Origin: Caldithrix sp.
GTDB lineage: Bacteria; KSB1; UBA2214; DYKH01
Reading direction: 5' to 3'
NCBI GenBank assembly: GCA_020722685.1
Contig: DYKH01000138.1
Coordinates: 1-13,340, forward strand
Length of the DNA: 13,340 bases
The notes beneath the pieces are model-generated. The model was not told where the DNA came from. It was given only the letters and a program-made list of their open reading frames with translations, and searched no databases. How positions within the stretch are numbered: the first letter of the stretch is position 1; the number at the start of each line of letters is the position of its first letter. This document shows, piece after piece, positions 13,102 through 13,340 of the stretch. The position numbers were made by a program, and so were the translations under genes.

Positions 13102-13212
13102 AACAAGTAGAGCAACCTCTCGCAAGTTTCGGGCGTTTTTTGACGCTGCCTGAACAGAACGAGCCTCCTGAACAGCCGCAAGTTCTCCCAACTGAAATTA
13201 ATCAGGCCATCC

Positions 13213-13323
13213 ATTTCATCCTTCCGATTCTCACTCCTTCAATTGCCGCCTTGGGCGGCATTCATCACCGCGCGAGCGCGTTGTAATTTCATCCTTCCGA
13301 TTCTCACTCCTTCAATTGCCGCC
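13213..13323 (-). CRISPR. Possible edge of a CRISPR array (two repeats, one spacer)
   Basis: Two identical 38-bp repeats occupy 13213-13250 and 13286-13323, separated by a 35-base unique segment (13251-13285), a period of 73. Each starts ATTTCATCCTTCCGATTCTC and ends TTCAATTGCCGCC. The identity stops exactly at both ends. Read on the minus strand the repeat ends …GGAAGGATGAAAT, resembling the GATTGAAAC-type 3' handle of type I/III repeats, which suggests the array is transcribed leftward with its leader beyond the right edge. Two repeats are few and no cas gene is visible. The spacer pairs with the repeat end in a 7-bp hairpin and contains CGCGCGAGCGCG, so a short tandem or palindromic repeat remains possible. 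The strand is inferred. Confidence 0.5.
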
Positions 13324-13340
13324 GGATTTTTGCTTGATAA

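Noticed and set aside
13008..13214. Minus-strand ORFs over 12905-13214
   Set aside because: They run through the palindromic element and terminator-like hairpin; products are Arg/Leu/Cys-rich with no features.
1..13340. Transposase, integrase, tRNA or rRNA genes
   Set aside because: None seen on either strand, so the accessory content cannot be tied to a specific mobile element here.

Overview
The window looks like chromosomal DNA of a Gram-negative bacterium of moderate GC content. Several products are secreted or envelope-associated: a periplasmic thioredoxin-fold protein, a YceI protein, a LolA-like exported protein and a PEGA-domain lipoprotein. The DUF5107-TPR protein, the DUF1579 protein and separated sucC/sucD genes would suit an environmental lineage of the FCB type (for example KSB1, Calditrichota or relatives), but that placement is inference. 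No rRNA, tRNA, transposase or integrase was seen.

Left block (1-6407). The window opens with the last 22 codons of what is probably sucC (succinyl-CoA ligase beta subunit). The alpha subunit gene sucD does not follow until 6408. The roughly 6.3 kb between them holds three small antitoxin-like genes with no intact toxin (142-1084, the third frameshifted), a large exported DUF5107-TPR gene (1192-4242), an exported TlpA-like thiol-disulfide protein (4619-5512), a broken second copy of the 3' end of the DUF5107-TPR gene (about 5528-5824), and a DUF1579 gene (5845-6309). This looks like an accessory region built up inside a normally contiguous metabolic operon.

Middle block (6408-9825). sucD is followed by an AT-richer DUF3800 gene, which looks acquired. 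Just beyond its stop, on the minus strand, is a candidate small RNA (about 8059-8164) with a recognisable promoter, three hairpins and an intrinsic terminator. A NUDIX hydrolase gene (plus strand) and a yceI gene (minus strand) then converge.

Right block (9826-13340). An exported alpha/beta hydrolase, a LolA-like exported protein and a PEGA lipoprotein lie on the plus strand. The last two are 39 bp apart and probably form an operon ending at a strong terminator (12814-12848). The final 490 bases carry no convincing gene. They hold a cloverleaf-like palindromic element (about 13006-13076), a minus-strand terminator-like hairpin (13075-13101), and two identical 38-bp repeats separated by 35 bp (13213-13323), which may be the edge of a CRISPR array running off the window.

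No complete new multi-gene system is evident. The points most worth checking are the minus-strand RNA, the edge-of-window repeat array, the split sucC/sucD locus with its orphan antitoxins, and the duplicated DUF5107-TPR tail flanking the thioredoxin gene.
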